Source: Agelaius tricolor
Lineage: Eukaryota > Chordata > Aves > Passeriformes > Icteridae
Length of the DNA stretch: 64,000 nt
Assembly (NCBI GenBank): GCA_023055355.1
Contig: JALJCS010000002.1
Coordinates: 82,671,001-82,735,000 of the forward strand
Direction of reading: 5' to 3'
The position numbers and the translations under genes were made by a program. The notes beneath the pieces are model-generated. The model had not been told where the DNA came from. It worked only from the letters and a program-made list of their open reading frames with translations, and did no database searches. Every line of letters starts with the position of its first letter. Positions within the stretch are counted from its first letter, which is position 1. Shown piece by piece: positions 49,031-60,850 of this stretch.

Positions 49031-52000
49031 ATTTTCTGCCTAAAATATAAGCAACTATTCTAAGTTCATCACCTTCATTTAATGTTAAGGTTCAATTTGA
49101 AGACTGGTAGAGGGAACCAGCTTCTGGATGTTTGCTGTGTCTCTTCATTGGCTTATAGGGTTGGGGAACATCTATAGCTAGCCTTAGACTAGATGGCAAA
49201 CATTAGGGAGGAGAATGTCATCATCAGTAAGCAGGTTGGCTAAAGAGTCTGAATTCCTATGTAATAATAATGGCTATTACAATTTCTAATTTAGGATCAT
49301 GCTATCATATATGGCAATTCAGTTTCCATAAGGGTGTTTCTTTCCAAATATCTTACTATTATCTTGAGCATTTCTTCAGTTTTTGTATGTGTTTTTACCT
49401 CTCTAATCTATCCAAATCTTTCTGCTCTGTCTCTCTTGGCTATCTCTTTCTCTGTCTCTCTTATGATCTGAAGCAAGCTGAATGATTCCTCATAAAAAGA
49501 ACTGCCTCGCACAGTAATTACTATTCCTTTATAACCTTTGCCAGCTTCACATTTCAGTCTCAACAGGTAATTAGATCCAAACTCAGCAAACTTTAACATT
49601 TATATATGAGTTACTTTTTCTGATGGGAGAAATCCAGCAACTATTACTTGTAGTTCCTTTCTCTGTTTTAACATGAAAATACAGAAAATGTTCAAGAACT
49701 TTGAAAGAGGAAGTTCAGCTGTGCCTGTGTCCAGCTGCTTCACAGAAATCAAACCTGTGGAGTTATGCCAGCTCAGACATCTATCTCCAATTACAATTTA
49801 AAAAAAAGTTTTGTATATAATTTTTAATATAAACCATTTGTAGTATCTTCCTGTTGCTTTCTTGTGTTTATGCAATATGCTATTTAGAATCATTATGGAA
49901 GTTCTAGTTATTGACCTGTAAATAATGTATAATAAGATTAATTATCTATGTGTCTCTGCAGTGACCTTGTAACCTAGAAAATTGTGAAAAAAATTAAGGG
50001 TTTTGGAAGGATTAGTTTATGGATTGGATATGTGTGCTTTTTAGGGGGATTGTTATTGTTTGGGGGTTTTTGCCTGGGACTTTCTTGCCTGGAGTTTTCT
50101 CTTCATTTCATAGCAAATTGTGATTTGAATGTGTGCTCTCAGACCACAATAGAGTGGCTTTGACAGTGTCATTTTATCTGTTCTGATCTTTCTGATCTTT
50201 CTCTGCTTTGTGTTCCTCCCTAACAATTTCAGATGATCTACGCAGAAAGGTATGTGAGAAACATGAGAAATACTGGCAATTTATGCTAGACAGAAGAATC
50301 ATTCCACTTATCTCTCATTAAGCTTTGATCCTGCAAATCAAATTCATGGGCTGCACAGGACATCTTCCCAGTCATAACCCATTACAGGATCAGAATGAAA
50401 ATCCAGACTGAGAAAGACTTGCTGAGACCTGTCAGTCAGTAAAAGAACTCAAGTGTTTTTTTACAGAAAGCAGATGAAATATATTCTGCTTGATAAAATC
50501 AGAGAGCAGTCCATTCATTTAGTCATTTAATAGGATGGAAAATGAGGCCCATGTAATTTTTTATTACAGGCATAGAAGAAAAACACTATAATTACCTATT
50601 CTGGAAAATGAATTGCATTGTAAGGAGAAATAATTTCATCATTTTGAGACCTTCTGTGAGTATCTCTGTTTTAAAACATAAACCATTATGTATTATAAAT
50701 GTCAAATTCCTCAAGACACCAGTTCACTAAATGCAGAACTTAGATTTGTTGAAGTTAATTAAATCTAAGAAATCTAAAAATGCTCATGGAAGATAACCTG
50801 AGGTCTGCCATCTTTCTCTGAAAATTTACCAAAAAAAAAAATTTATTCCCTTGCTGGATGCATTTTCAGCTTATATTTATTTTTTTATAGCATATGATAA
50901 AGGATGCACATCTTTCAACTACCATTAGAGAAAGGAGAAATTCATTCATTTTTACTCATGTCTTGCATTGCACAATGTCTAGAAATTAAGTCACATTCCA
51001 AAATATTTTGGTTTTAATGCTACATAAAACAAAATAATGTAGATTGGAAACTTCTACATAGTTGAAAGCAAGTGATTCAGTAAGAGATGATAGAAGAGAT
51101 TTCAACATGTCAGGCACAACCTGTCTCATCAGGGAATAAATATCCAAAGCCTTAGGCCTCCCCCACTCAAATCTGTCGTCAAATCAGACATCAAAGTGTT
51201 TTTATGGTGCTATTCTGCCTGATAAAGGGTTTATTGCCATTAACAGGTCAAGATTCTCTCATTCCTATTTATAGTGACCACACTTACAGACCAGTTGCAC
51301 TGAATTTATTTTCATGTCTAATAAAAACAAGATGGAAAACTCCACCAGAAATTAATAGTTTGTTCTCAGTGACAGTGCCTGAGCAATAAAATCTGGTTCA
51401 CTGTTAACAGGCCTAGAAATTTACAGATTAAGGAGGAAGTTTTTAAAAGATCCTTAAGGAGCACATGGTACTAAGAAAGGCCTTGGGAGACTCTTGTTCA
51501 ACACAGAAATATGAAAAACAGGACTAAAATAATGGGTTGTACTTTAGCAAATCTTGGGAGAAGAGTAAAAAGGTGGAAAATATATTTTCAAGAAAAAAAA
51601 TTAAAGAAAAAAATAAAAACTAAAACACATTTGCTGCAAATGTGAGATATAGAGAGGAAGAGATGCATCGTAGCTCCTTATTAGATGAAAATGAGGAATA
51701 AAGATTTGTATAAGCTATACACTATAGATGACATTTCAGATAGTATCAATATCAATGGCAATGCTAATTACAAAATGAATGAATAAAATAGTTATTTACT
51801 TATTAAATTTGAAGTCAACAAATAATACAGTCAGTTTTTAGGATGCAAACAGATTAATTAAACAAGGAGATACATAAAGAGTTTGGCAAGGGTTGCCCAT
51901 GCCATAATGCTTAGGACTGAAGCATGAGGAATATTTAAATTGTATCTTCACAGCCAAGTGACTTTCTTTCCCTCAAGTTTGCCTCTTCTGGCTTTAGGTA

Positions 52001-52289
52001 TGAAAGGTCTTCAAGGCACCAAAATCTATCATTTAAGGAGTTTTGAAACAGAGAAGGGTTTTGAGTGTGAGGCTGTAATGGTCAGTGGTAGATAGAGTGG
52101 TTGTGTAATGTCTCCTTTGGACACTATTAAGGAGACGTAATCAGCCACTCATTGCTCCATAATATTAATGAATGACTGCATGGTAAAAAATTACTGAAAG
52201 ATCCTCTTTATCCAGGTAGCTAAACATTAATAGTGTGGAAAAAATGATCAAAGTAGAAATGGAGCAGTGTGCTCTTCATCTAAAACACA
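49031..52289. other. Gene-free stretch, nothing recognised
   Basis: AT-rich sequence with frames under 72 codons and no repeat identified. Confidence 0.4.
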
Positions 52290-52820
52290 TCTAACTGCAT
52301 CCTAGTTTGAATTAGCAAGATGACAACAAGCACCTGTAGGCAAGTGATTATTCTCCTCCTTTCAGCTCTGTGGCACCACATCTGGAGGGCTGTGCCCATC
52401 TCGGGGCACCCCACTACAAGAGAGGCTTTGACATTGCTGGCAAGTTCAGTGAGGAAGATAAGGTGACAGAAGCACATGGCATATGGTGAGAGGTTGAAAG
52501 ATTTGGACCTGTTTAGCCTAGAGAAGAGGAGATGCAGAAAAGGCCATTCCTGAAACTACCTCATAGGAGAATGAAGTAAAGATGGAGGCAGACTCTTTAG
52601 GAGATGCACATGGTGAGAGGCAACAGATTCATCTTTCAGTATGGGAAATTCATCAGAAAACTACTCTCACTCTCAGGTAGTCCAAAAAAAGAATAGGCCA
52701 GCCTTGGAGATAAACAAAACTCAACTGGACAAGGCCATGAACAAGATGATACAAACAATTTGGAACTGTCCTGAGTGGGGATTTGGACAGGAAAACTTCT
52801 GGAGGCGAATTCTGATCTAA
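52290..52820 (+). mobile_element. CR1 LINE, diverged 3' region
   Basis: The order of CR1 landmarks is kept: AAGTGATTATTCTCCTCC, TGGCACCACATCTGGAGGG, CATCTCGGGGCACCCCACTA, CAAGAGAGGC, GACCTGTTTAGCCTAGAGAA, GAGGAGATGCAG, GGAGGCAGACTCTTTAGG and GGTGAGAGGCAACAGATTC. There are many substitutions and small gaps, and no recognisable tail remains, so it is older than the copies at 36 and 48 kb. Confidence 0.75.
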
Positions 52821-53329
52821 ATTACGTCTCTGTGACACTTCTGTGCAAGTGAAATCTGGGCTTGCAACTTTCCACCTGAAGTATTAATGAAACTAGATAG
52901 AATACTTTAAATACTAAAGCCAATCTTTTGCAAATGCTAGGAATTTAGAACTGAGAGAATTAAAATTGTAGCAACATTCATTTAAGAATCATGTAATGGG
53001 ATGAGAACCTGAGCAATTCAAGAAAATATGTGGAAAGATATTAGAAAACACGTAAATGTCATGAATTTGAAAATAGGTTGAAGAAAAATTAGTCATATAA
53101 AACAGACAACTTGGACTTATTCAAAACTTTATGAATAACTCTGTTTTTTTTTTCCTTGCACCAAAATAACTGCACAGTAGATAAAGGGAAAATATGTAGA
53201 TTTCATAAATTTAGAACTTTGATGACTGCTGTGCAATAATCTCATCAGAAAACAAAGAGATTTGAATTGGATGTAGTAGATGTACATCTGAAAACAACAG
53301 TCAAAGAAAGTTTTTTAATTATTCATCAT
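52821..53329. other. Gene-free stretch between two old CR1 copies
   Basis: Nothing recognised. It may hold further CR1 remnants too diverged to see. Confidence 0.35.
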
Positions 53330-54110
53330 CAAACTGTGAATTAACTGAACATGGCATCCCATAGAGGTCTGTCTTTGTCCCATTAGTATTTTCATTAATA
53401 ATTTGCATGATGAAAGAGCAGGAGAATTGTTAATTCTGCAGGGGCAGAGTGCAAGGAATCCAGAGAATATGATCAAAATTATTTTAATAAGCTGAAGAGC
53501 TGGATTGAACTCAGACAAAACTCAGTAAAGGCAAATGTAAGATCAGCTGAACTGATATGTCAGTCACAGTTGAAGGGTGCACTAAAAAGGACAAAAAAAG
53601 AGGGAAATAAATGATTAGGCAGCAGCATAGGATGTTCAGGGGATTCTATTGGATCACAAACTAAATGTAGTAGTTTGATGCCTTTTCTTTCTAAAAGTAC
53701 AGCTTTCACTCTGGAAAGACTTTTTCTGGTTCACTTAGGATTGTTGAGGCCTTGGCTGAGGCAAAAAAGTTTACAGAACAAGTGTTCCAAATGATAATAG
53801 TGAGCTGGAAGGAATCCACAGGAAATAAGAAAGCACTAAAATATTGGAAAGTATGACCTGGCTGCCTGCAAAGAAAGATTAAAATTGCTGGTTTCCTTTA
53901 GTCTTAGAGAAGAGACAGTTGAGCGTAGATACGACAAGCAATAGACCATGTAAAATGCCAGTGGGAAGGGGATGATAATATTTTTTTCTCTACTGACAAA
54001 GCTGAAAAAACAATGAGTTCTTAATCTAATCTGCAGAAAACGCAGGTTGGATATTAAGCAAAAATGTCAAAACGCATTGCTGCACTGCTGAAATTCAGAG
54101 ACAGACGTTG
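53330..54110 (+). mobile_element. Very old CR1 LINE remnant
   Basis: Weak but ordered matches to CR1: AGAGCTGGATTGAACTC; GTAAAGGCAAATGTAAGATC; TTGGATCACAAACTAAATGT; ATGACCTGGCTGCCTGC plus AAAGAAAGATTAAAATTGCT; TTCCTTTAGTCTTAGAGAAG; then GCAGGTTGGATATTAAGC. The pattern is closer to the ancient CR1 types shared with turtles and crocodilians than to the young bird types. No frame survives. Confidence 0.55.
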
Positions 54111-55740
54111 TAAGAATTTTATGAATTTTCTTTCCCTTTTGGATTTAAAAATGAACTAGATCTCTCAGAATTTAACTATGTAAACTTGATCCTACCTCCA
54201 TATGGAGGCTCAAGTAGACTGGCAGTGGTGCCCTAATGCCTGAGAGCTGGATGGGGCTTGTGACACTGTCCACTTCTGCTGGGCAGCAGATATTGGACAG
54301 TGATAGATGGTGCTTGTACAGAGCCCACCAAGTGATCAAAGGAGTTTCATTTTGTTGTTGACAAAGGAAAATGTTCTTCACTCCACCAAGGTTTCTTTAT
54401 TTTCCTACTTGCCTCAATTTCTAAATTCTGTGTGTGACAAGCATAAAAAATGGCCTTTTTTTTCCCCCTAAATATTCCAATGAATTTAAACCTCTGTTTT
54501 GTGGGGTAAAGCTCAGAGAAGCACAGAAATCATTTAGGAATGAATTACAAATATAACATGGTTAGAAAATGAATCAAGAATGTTTTTTAAAAGGAAAAAT
54601 GTAGACCAGTAGGCAAACTGACTCAAATTAGCCCAGCAATTACTCTGATCAGTAGACAAGCCATTGAAGAATGGATTAATTACCCTAGCAGAAAATTAAT
54701 TAAGTTAGGCAATGAGTCAGATAGGAATAATTTCTGAATTAATTGAGTATTCAGTCCTGTGACTTGTGTAACAGAGAGCAAGGGTGATAGCCTGAGAACA
54801 CAATATAGTTACTGATATAGCAAGTTAAGATATCAGATTATGAAAGGAAATGAGATTTATTTCTAGCAACACTAGCAATTGAGACCACCAAAATGAAAAC
54901 CAGGAAGAACTGATTTTTATTATACTGTCAAATTAAAAAAAAAAAACAAACAAAAAAATGAAACAGAAATCCTCCAATATTTGGGGAAGCTAAAATACTT
55001 AGCCATTATTAAATTTCTGTTATTACACGACATAAAAATCTTTAGTCAGAATTTTAAAATCTACAACATTTTGAGTTTAAAAAGTGTTATTTTCCTCACT
55101 AAAAAAGATACAAAAGGAAAGCTGAGAGGAACTAATGACTGTGCAATGCTTATAGCACTCTCTTGTGGTATCAAATCTTCTCTATTGTTCAGGGTTTGCA
55201 GATTTTCTTGTTGTGGGGAGGAGGGAGACAGGTTTGTTTTGTTTTGCTTTCTTGACGTCTTTGTTTGTTTGCTTTTTCCCTGAAGACAAGATTTAGGAAA
55301 TAAAGACTGCAAATCCCAGAATAACACTCTACCTTCAGAATCCAGAATATTTATGCAGGATGTCTGTCAGTCAGACCTTCTGAATCTATTCTAGTTTCTG
55401 TAAATTATATAAACATTTCTTGTGATCAGAGTAATAATGGAAAAACATTGTTATAGCTTGATGCTTAGAGCACTCTATTCATGAAGAATGGCTGGTCCTA
55501 ATTCATCATTGAAAATATTCTGCTTTTTGAGTCTAGAGGAGATACTTCACCAATTTGGCAGTTCTTCTCTTTTGGGATATAATTTACAATGGATAACCAT
55601 CCAGAGAATCTGTGGAAATATTCAGAGAGCCATCCAGACACAGAGCAGGTACTGAGATCTGCCTGCAGTTTCTAATGTCTCCCCTTGCAGGCATAGGCTT
55701 GTCTTCTCTGAACTGATCCTGAGCCATCACACAGAGCTGA
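54111..55740. other. Gene-free stretch with possible conserved non-coding block
   Basis: No gene or repeat recognised. 54640-54770 is rich in TTAATTA-type cores. An A-rich run with AAAC units sits near 54933-54957. Confidence 0.35.
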
Positions 55741-55830
55741 GGTCCCTCACCTGCCCGGAGCCCGCCCCGCCGGAGCTCGGTGGCGCGGTTCGGGCTGCAG
55801 ACCTGCCCGGGAAGCAGCAGAGCTTCCAGA
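55741..55830. promoter_or_regulatory. Isolated CpG-dense patch, candidate first exon or promoter
   Basis: By hand count, 49 of the 60 bases at 55751-55810 are G or C, and nine CpGs fall within 55755-55819. The rest of the window is AT-rich and CpG-poor. On the minus strand, GGGCAG|GTGAGG gives a good splice donor with its GT at 55750-55749. A 62-codon minus frame from 55915 starts with a hydrophobic stretch (FCGSPIIVLFLGCLPFLAV) and runs through the donor. I recognise no protein. It could be a small first exon, a non-coding RNA promoter or a transferred GC-rich fragment. Confidence 0.35.
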
Positions 55831-55926
55831 GCCAGGGAAGCTGACTAACAGCAAGGAAAGGAAGGCAGCCTAGAAACAACACAATTATTGGGCTGCCACA
55901 AAAGCCTACATCCAACCTGGGACCAG

Positions 55927-55986
55927 GTGATGAAATCAGACAGCTGTGTTCAGTTTGTGATGAAATTGGAGAGCTGTGTTCAGTTC
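55927..55986 (+). repeat. 30-bp tandem duplication
   Basis: Two adjacent 30-bp copies, each starting GTGATGAAAT and containing GCTGTGTTCAGTT, match at 26 of 30 positions. A partial third CAGACAGCTG follows. It lies just beside the CpG-dense patch. Confidence 0.8.
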
Positions 55987-58900
55987 AGACAGCTGGTTTT
56001 CAACTTTTACAAACACTTGCATTGAGTGGACAGGGACTTAAACAGCAAGGAGAACAAGCATGTTGCAGACTGTCTACTGTGGCAATTTGGATGTCCTCTA
56101 GGCCATATTGCAGCCTTAGCAATAGAAGTATTTCGTTTATTCGACTTTTACACGGTACTGTGCTATCTATTTAAATTTAAAGCTGGTAAGAAGTGCCCAG
56201 AACTAATAGGAGAACATCACTGGTTTAAGACAGGACCATTTAAAATGTTTGTATTAGACAGGAAAAAATTACTTGAATAATAATTTTTTCATTTAATGTA
56301 GGTATCTTTTTTTCAGTAGGCAACTGTCAGTCACTTGTTACTTGGATTGGAACAGGTCTAGGACTTAACTCAAATTTCAAAACTTAGCAACTCCTCTAGG
56401 ACTAAAATGATGCTTCTCCACCAGTTAAACTGGTTTGCTGGAGGTGATGCTGAAAATTCACAATGCACTCAGTAGTAACTTTGTTGGGCATTGAATTTTA
56501 CTACCCAAAAATTAATCTGAGTCTCCAACATTTGAAAATATTCCTATTGTATGGGATAAATCATAGTCTTACTGTGTTTAAGGCTCACGAGTATGTATTT
56601 TAAAGATGTAACTTGAAGATTTTTCAAGTCTGCAGTTTAAAATTTAGTATTTTAATAAAGCTCACATAAAAAGAATTCATTCAGCCTTCATTCTGAATTT
56701 TTATTCAGTTCAGTTGTTATGTCATCTATAAGAATACCTGGCATGTGTAAGGAGCCTAACTGATTCAATACCATATGGAAAATGTTCTACTCTTCTGCAG
56801 GGATACTTCTTCAGATGTGTGATAAAGGCACCAGTGGTAGATTTATGCCCTCCTGATAACAGAGAAGGATGAAGAAAAGGCACTCAGTTGTTACCACGGT
56901 GGCTACAGAGCAGGATCTCTGTAGACCCAGGCTCTATCAGCCTTTCTTTTCTGTTCAGTTATGACTTTGAACTGTTCCAAAACTTCAACAGACAGTGATG
57001 GAACTGACATTTCTCATGAAAGGAAGAAACAAAAAGACATTTCCTATTCGCTATTGGAAATGATGCACTAAACCCTAGTTAGCAAACACATTCTATGCTA
57101 ATCTGAATTGCTGCCTCTGTCCTAAAAAATAAAAATTTTTGCTTCTGCAGTGCTGGAGAGAAAGTAATTTTTGCAGCTTCTACTTGCTGTGTTTCAGTGT
57201 TGTCTGAAAGCTGGCAAAACATATCCAATACTCTACAATAGTTCCCTGTGAGTAATTTGACAGCTACATTCTTATTCCTACTCAGAGGCCCTGTTGCTAT
57301 TATGATTTTTTTTTAATTTCTACCCTCATTTTTCTCAGCATGTTTTATGTAATTGCTTCAATTTTTCTCTGATTATGGAATTTGATTATGCAGATACAAC
57401 AAACAGATAACTGTAGAGATTCATTCATATTTTTCTGTGACTACTTGCTATACAAATACATTGGTACTCAGATAATCTTGTATGAATTATTCATGGCAGC
57501 CTCTGATGTACTTTATTTAGGAACACACATGTAAACAAAAGCAGAGGAAAACAGTGGAAGCAGTTAAAAGATAATCTTCCATTTCTTTCAGCTTCTGGGG
57601 TTTTTTTCCAGGTGTTTTTCAATGTCTGTTTGCCAATTTCAAACTGCTGCACTGCCATTTTTGTCCCTTGATGCATGAACCACAGTCCATGCTGGGGTCA
57701 CAAAAAGCACATGCCTTAGTGCTTCAGACCTCCTTAGACTCAAAATTGTCTTATATTTGGTGCAACAATTTGCTTTAATTTGAGGACAGTTTTCCTCTCC
57801 TGGTAGATCAGCATAATTAAACTGGGAAAATTTACTTTATGGGTACATTTTTTTTTTTTTTCATTAATTTAGCTTACTCTGTCAGGATTAAAACGAACCG
57901 ATCTTTTCAAAATATATATAATGAAACACCATGCTATTGACAAAAATTCTGTCATTCAAATGTGATCCATATTAATACCCTTGAACTTTTAAATTCAGTT
58001 TAAACACAAATCTTACATATTTTTGGTGTAGTAGGTCAACACTATTAATTTTATTTCTGAAATAAAGCCTACCACATGGTTTTAAAAGATCATAGAATTG
58101 ATGAAAAAGTACACATTTAGATCTCCAATAGTATATGTGAGTTGTTCATTGCTTTTTTTTTCTTCATGTAGAATTACACAACAATCAAAACTATGCATTT
58201 TAGAGACTTGTAAATTTCAGTGTTATTACCTTTTCACCCATGTTCAATTACTCCAGTTTTTCAATTGTGTACAATACTGAACAAAATCACTTGAATCATT
58301 TAGCTGTCTGAAAAACTTTGGAAACTGTTCCAGTAGTAAAAATTGCTCTCCAACCTTTTTTGTGTGCGTCCATGCATTTAAAATCCACTTGTTTAAATAC
58401 TTGCACAGGTGTGGTACCATCAAATACAGCACAAGCATATTTAGTTGCAGAATTCTTACAGGGTCCAAAAGACACTGAAAAAAATTTAAATACTCCTATT
58501 CATGTCAGCGACCATTAGGTTATACTCACAGTAATTATTATAATATTTATCTTCTGTTGAATTAACCTACAAAGCAACAACAATGCCCATAATATGTACA
58601 GTCAATTGCAATTTAATATAATATTAATGCCATGTTTCTAATTTAGAAATAGAATTATACTTGTTAAAATTGCTATTACAGGCATGACATAAGGGGTTTT
58701 TTTTAATGTTTAAATATTAAAGTTTATGTATGTTTAATACCCCGTGAAAAAATTGCTATCTTCTGTTGTTAGCATATTTATTATGTTTCAGCCTCAGAAA
58801 ATTCTCTCAAATTTCATTAGAATGAGAAAAAAATCTACCAATTCTTATTTGGCTATCAAGACGTAGCACTTCACCAATCCTACCTTTCACACAAAAACCA

Positions 58901-60262
58901 AGCAATAATAAAATAATAAAATATATATACATTATATATAAAATATATAATAATAAAAACAATAATAAATAACAAAAAAACTCTGTTTGTGTTTTTTGGT
59001 ACTTATGACTTTGCCCCATCAGTGACAACTCAGATGGGAGTTTGGAAAGATGTGACTTCAAGGTGATACCACGACGTTACCCTGCATTACACAGACAGCC
59101 ACATGAAAGCTGGTAAGCTTTTCTTCCTCAGACTTACAAAAAAACTGCTGCCAGATTAGAAAACTTCAGCCCAGACAGCTGAACACTTCTAGTTTGTCAG
59201 ATAAAGCTGGAGCACCATGCACACACAAAGCAACACAAGATCAACCTCTGCTGAACAGAAAATATCCATGTCAAATCCGTGTTGAGTGTCAGGAAGGCAG
59301 TTGTGTCTATCAGCATGCATGAAGCCTGAATTTGGAGTATCACAAACCCTTATATTAAAGGAAGAACTTTTTTATATCCTCCCAACAGTTTGCTGCCTTT
59401 CCCATAATATTGCCCTGTTCCTAATAATAGGGTTTGTAAGTAAAAAGCAACCTCTGAATATTTTCCAGCATCTTTTAACAAATAACAGTTGAAATGTTTC
59501 TTATTTATTTTGGCAGATAAATAAAACCACCATAAATGTATTGAGAAATAGGGTTAGTGTGCCTGTCACAAATAATAGGAATTCATCTACCCTTATGGTT
59601 AATATTTAATGTGAGCAATTTTGACTACTGATTAGCTCTATTAATAATTAATGCAATGTTATTGTGGATGATTAAGGCTATTTCTTTTGATGGGATTCTC
59701 AAATCCCTTCTAACACCTCAGTATTAGTTCTTTATGATATCTATCCATGCATTAGTTCCAGCAGCCTGTTACAGAAAGCTTTGTAATTACAATTCAACCA
59801 ACCCTGCAATATCAACAAACAGAAATTGTATTCCAGCTGCTGTATAAGAAACAGTTGCATAAGAATGCTTTAGGCAGCTGAATATTTTTTTCTTTCTTTT
59901 TCGCTGGCAGGATTACTTCAATAAGTTTCCTTTCTATTTCCTAATTCAATGTATTTCTATTTTGGAGTGGTACAATCTTGCCTAAAATTAGACAACATTA
60001 ACAAAAAACAAAATAAAATTCAACAAGCAATATATTTAAATATGTGAAAATGACAGGGGTTTCCCCAGACATTCTAGCAGATACTATAATTGTCATTTTA
60101 GATTATCTCTATCAATAGGTGGTGACATAGTTTTGTGTCATCTGGAAGAAAGAAGGTGAATTCTGCCTGGTTCATGACAGAGTTGATAACTACCATAATC
60201 CGTTAAATCATCTGATTTAAGTATATGGGCATTAAAGCTTCATTAATCAAAATTTATTAGGC
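55987..60262. other. Gene-free stretch of about 4.3 kb
   Basis: It contains an 84-codon plus frame (56026-56280) of unknown nature near the CpG patch, discussed in the findings. It also contains an AT-rich low-complexity run (58903-58980). No interspersed repeat was recognised. Confidence 0.4.
58903..58980. repeat. AT-rich low-complexity run
   Basis: A run of AATAATAAAAT and ATATATAC units with almost no C or G for about 78 bp. Confidence 0.85.
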
Positions 60263-60850
60263 TGTTGGGGTGGGCTGAAGATTGCTGGCAGCTAAGACTC
60301 TCACCAAGCTGCTTGTTCACTCTCTTCAGCAGAATGAGGGAGAGAGTGTAAGGGTGAAACAAGAGAACTCATGGGTTGAAATAAAGACAGTTTAGCAGGT
60401 GAAGGGAAGCTTGGTCCACAAGAAAAGCAGAATTAAGGAATTCATTGATTAATTTCCATCATCAGGCCACATGTTAACCAATTGCAAAAAAAGAAGGGCT
60501 CCAGCACCCATAATTGTTGCTTGGGAAATTAAAGACCTTAATCCTTCAGTGTCCCTGCTTCATTCTTCTTTCCCTGGATTTTTATTGCTGAACACAGCTT
60601 TGTATGGTATGGGATATTCCTTTGATCACAGGGGGTTTGCTGTCCTGGCTGCATCCTTTCCCATCTTCCTTCTCACCCTCATCATACTCACTGGTGCAGA
60701 GAGCAGAGAGAAAGCCTTGACACCCTGCAAGCAGTACAACAGACACAACACTCATGTGCTATTAATGCTATTTTTCTCACAAATATACCTGTCACACCAT
60801 CATACAGGCTTCTATGAAGAAAATTAAATCCATCCCTGCCAGACACAGCA
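60263..60850 (-). mobile_element. ERVL-like LTR (family A), full-length solo copy
   Basis: A 588-bp copy in reverse orientation. The plus strand starts TGTTGGGGTGGGCTGAAG, the degraded LTR 3' end. It runs through GCTGGCAGCTAAGAC, GAACTCATGGGTTGAAATAA, AGACAGTTTAGCAGGTGAAG, TGGTATGGGATATTCCTTTG and GAAAGCCTTGACACCCTGC. It ends TATGAAGAAAATTAAATCCA, TCCCTGCCAGACACAGCA, so on the minus strand it opens TGCTGTGTCTGGC. No internal retroviral genes flank it and no clear target duplication remains. The 118-codon plus frame over it is a by-product of antisense LTR sequence. Confidence 0.85.

Noticed and set aside
58089..58110. ATCATAGAATTGATG resembling a CR1 tail
   Set aside because: Only about 15 bases match and no CR1 body follows, so chance is likely.
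60471..60827. 118-codon plus frame with hydrophobic segments
   Set aside because: It lies entirely within a minus-strand ERVL-like LTR and is antisense repeat sequence, not a membrane protein gene.
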